Of a stretch of 5,855 nt of DNA, positions 5,401-5,855 are shown in pieces (position 1 is the stretch's first letter; the number at the start of each line of letters is the position of its first letter). The stretch covers positions 1 through 5,855 of the forward strand of contig VBHW01000177.1 of assembly GCA_005881055.1 (NCBI GenBank), written 5' to 3'. The notes beneath the pieces are model-generated. The model had not been told where the DNA came from and ran no database searches. It was given only the letters and a program-made list of their open reading frames with translations. The translations under genes were made by a program, and so were the position numbers. The DNA comes from Chloroflexota bacterium. Its GTDB lineage: Bacteria > Chloroflexota > Limnocylindria > Limnocylindrales > CSP1-4.

Positions 5401-5410
5401 CCGCGGCCGT

Positions 5411-5487
5411 GGGCGATTGGCTCAGTCGGTTAGAGCGCGCGGTTCACATCCGCGAGGTCACTGGTTCGAATCCAGTATCGCCCACCA
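5411..5487 (+). tRNA. tRNA-Val (anticodon CAC)
   Basis: The cloverleaf is complete. The acceptor stem GGGCGAT (5411-5417) pairs with ATCGCCC (5477-5483). The D arm is GCTC/GAGC (5420-5423, 5433-5436) with loop AGTCGGTTA. The anticodon stem CGCGG/CCGCG (5438-5442, 5450-5454) has loop TTCACAT, giving anticodon CAC at 5445-5447, which reads the valine codon GUG. The variable loop is AGGTC, and the T arm is ACTGG/CCAGT (5460-5464, 5472-5476) with loop TTCGAAT. Discriminator A5484 and an encoded CCA (5485-5487) follow. All stems pair fully. Confidence 0.97.
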
Positions 5488-5490
5488 CCC

Positions 5491-5539
5491 CTCCTCGCCG
5501 GCGCTGGCTCGTGGGCGCGTCCGGCATCCGCGCGAGGAG
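5491..5539 (+). promoter_or_regulatory. Stem that could hide the lipoprotein gene's ribosome binding site
   Basis: CTCCTCGC (5491-5498), three bases after the tRNA CCA, is the perfect complement of GCGAGGAG (5532-5539), which contains the GAGGAG Shine-Dalgarno (5534-5539) of the downstream gene. An inner CCGG (5498-5501) with CCGG (5521-5524) could extend it with an asymmetric bulge. If the tRNA and gene share a transcript, this fold would limit translation. Confidence 0.35.
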
Positions 5540-5549
5540 CTCCATCGTC

Positions 5550-5855
5550 ATGAACCGTCGAGCCTGGTTGTTTTGCGCCCTCTTCCTCCTGGCCGGCTGC
5601 TCGGCGCATGCGGACCCCTCCTCGACCCTTCCGTCTTCGACGGCCCGGTCGACGATGTCGTCGGTGCCGCTGCAGCTCGTCGCGACGGCCGGTGCCCGGT
5701 TCGACATCCCCGCCGGCTGGCAGACGCGCCCCGGATCGATCAACCCGAGCGGCAACCGGCCGCTGCTGTTCATCGGCCCCGGGGCGCTCCCCTCGGACTG
5801 CGTCGAGACACCGTCCGGCGGCGTGTGCCATCCATGGCCCGACGTCCACCTCGGA
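5550..5855 (+). CDS. Putative secreted lipoprotein, N-terminal part
   Basis: The gene is cut by the right edge of the window; 102 codons are visible with no stop. The product starts MNRRAWLFCALFLLAGCSAH, a type II signal peptide: two arginines, a hydrophobic core (about 6-14) and lipobox LAGC with C17 as the lipidated residue. A Ser/Thr/Pro-rich linker (about 22-38) follows, then a globular part with FDIPAGWQTRPGS and two cysteines (about 86 and 94, in DCVETPSGGVC) that could form a disulfide outside the cell. FxIPAGW-type motifs recur at the start of many secreted domains, but I do not recognise a specific family. The ATG at 5550 has GAGGAG (5534-5539) 10 bases ahead. It lies 62 bases after the tRNA on the same strand. 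Confidence 0.8.
   Translation, partial: MNRRAWLFCALFLLAGCSAHADPSSTLPSSTARSTMSSVPLQLVATAGARFDIPAGWQTRPGSINPSGNRPLLFIGPGALPSDCVETPSGGVCHPWPDVHLG

Noticed and set aside
5444..5773. - strand frame containing GDTGFEPVTSRM
   Set aside because: This peptide is the known false translation of tRNA antisense sequence, here from tRNA-Val. The rest is antisense of the lipoprotein gene.
1..5855. Mobile element, CRISPR array, defence island or other new system
   Set aside because: No transposase, integrase, phage or repeat-spacer pattern is visible. Gene content is a division cluster with known housekeeping families; the only unassigned protein is the partial lipoprotein.

Overview
This is a GC-rich stretch of bacterial chromosome in which nearly every codon ends in G or C. 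Every convincing gene is on the + strand. It holds the ftsQ-sbp-ftsA-ftsZ end of a division and cell wall (dcw) cluster, followed by yggS, a DUF167 (YggU-type) gene, a tRNA-Val and the start of a lipoprotein gene. FtsA together with the small basic protein Sbp (DUF1290), and an FtsZ tail ending EIPSFLRRK, argues against Actinobacteria, which lack FtsA. A high-GC Chloroflexota or Firmicutes-like lineage fits better. I favour Chloroflexota, but this is inference from gene content and not a phylogeny.

Layout. (1) 3-507: the C-terminal part of FtsQ, with its reading frame broken by an exact 7-bp tandem duplication. (2) 508-963: a candidate promoter and sbp, whose real start is probably GTG at 640. 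(3) 1007-2239: ftsA. (4) 2277-2681: a YjbQ/UPF0047 gene sitting between ftsA and ftsZ. (5) 2682-2981: a 300-bp non-coding stretch with a terminator-like hairpin, a good -10 box and a second large dyad, forming the ftsZ control region. (6) 2982-4220: ftsZ with a strong Shine-Dalgarno. (7) 4221-4907: yggS, in the same frame as ftsZ right after its TAG stop and with no usual start codon ahead of its PLP lysine. (8) 4908-5368: an extended -10 promoter, a possible leaderless 29-codon leader ORF and the DUF167 gene overlapping its stop. (9) 5411-5487: tRNA-Val(CAC). (10) 5550 to the window end: a lipoprotein gene cut by the window edge.

How the genes work together. FtsQ (divisome membrane linker), Sbp (small membrane protein), FtsA (actin-like membrane anchor) and FtsZ (tubulin-like ring) are divisome parts. 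YggS is a PLP-homeostasis protein commonly found beside ftsZ, and DUF167 proteins often travel with YggS. YjbQ is the unexpected member.

I see no mobile element, CRISPR array, phage gene or clearly new system. The items most worth a second look are the ftsQ duplication, the ftsZ-TAG-yggS junction, the possible leaderless leader ORF in front of DUF167, and RNA structure that may hide the lipoprotein gene's ribosome binding site.
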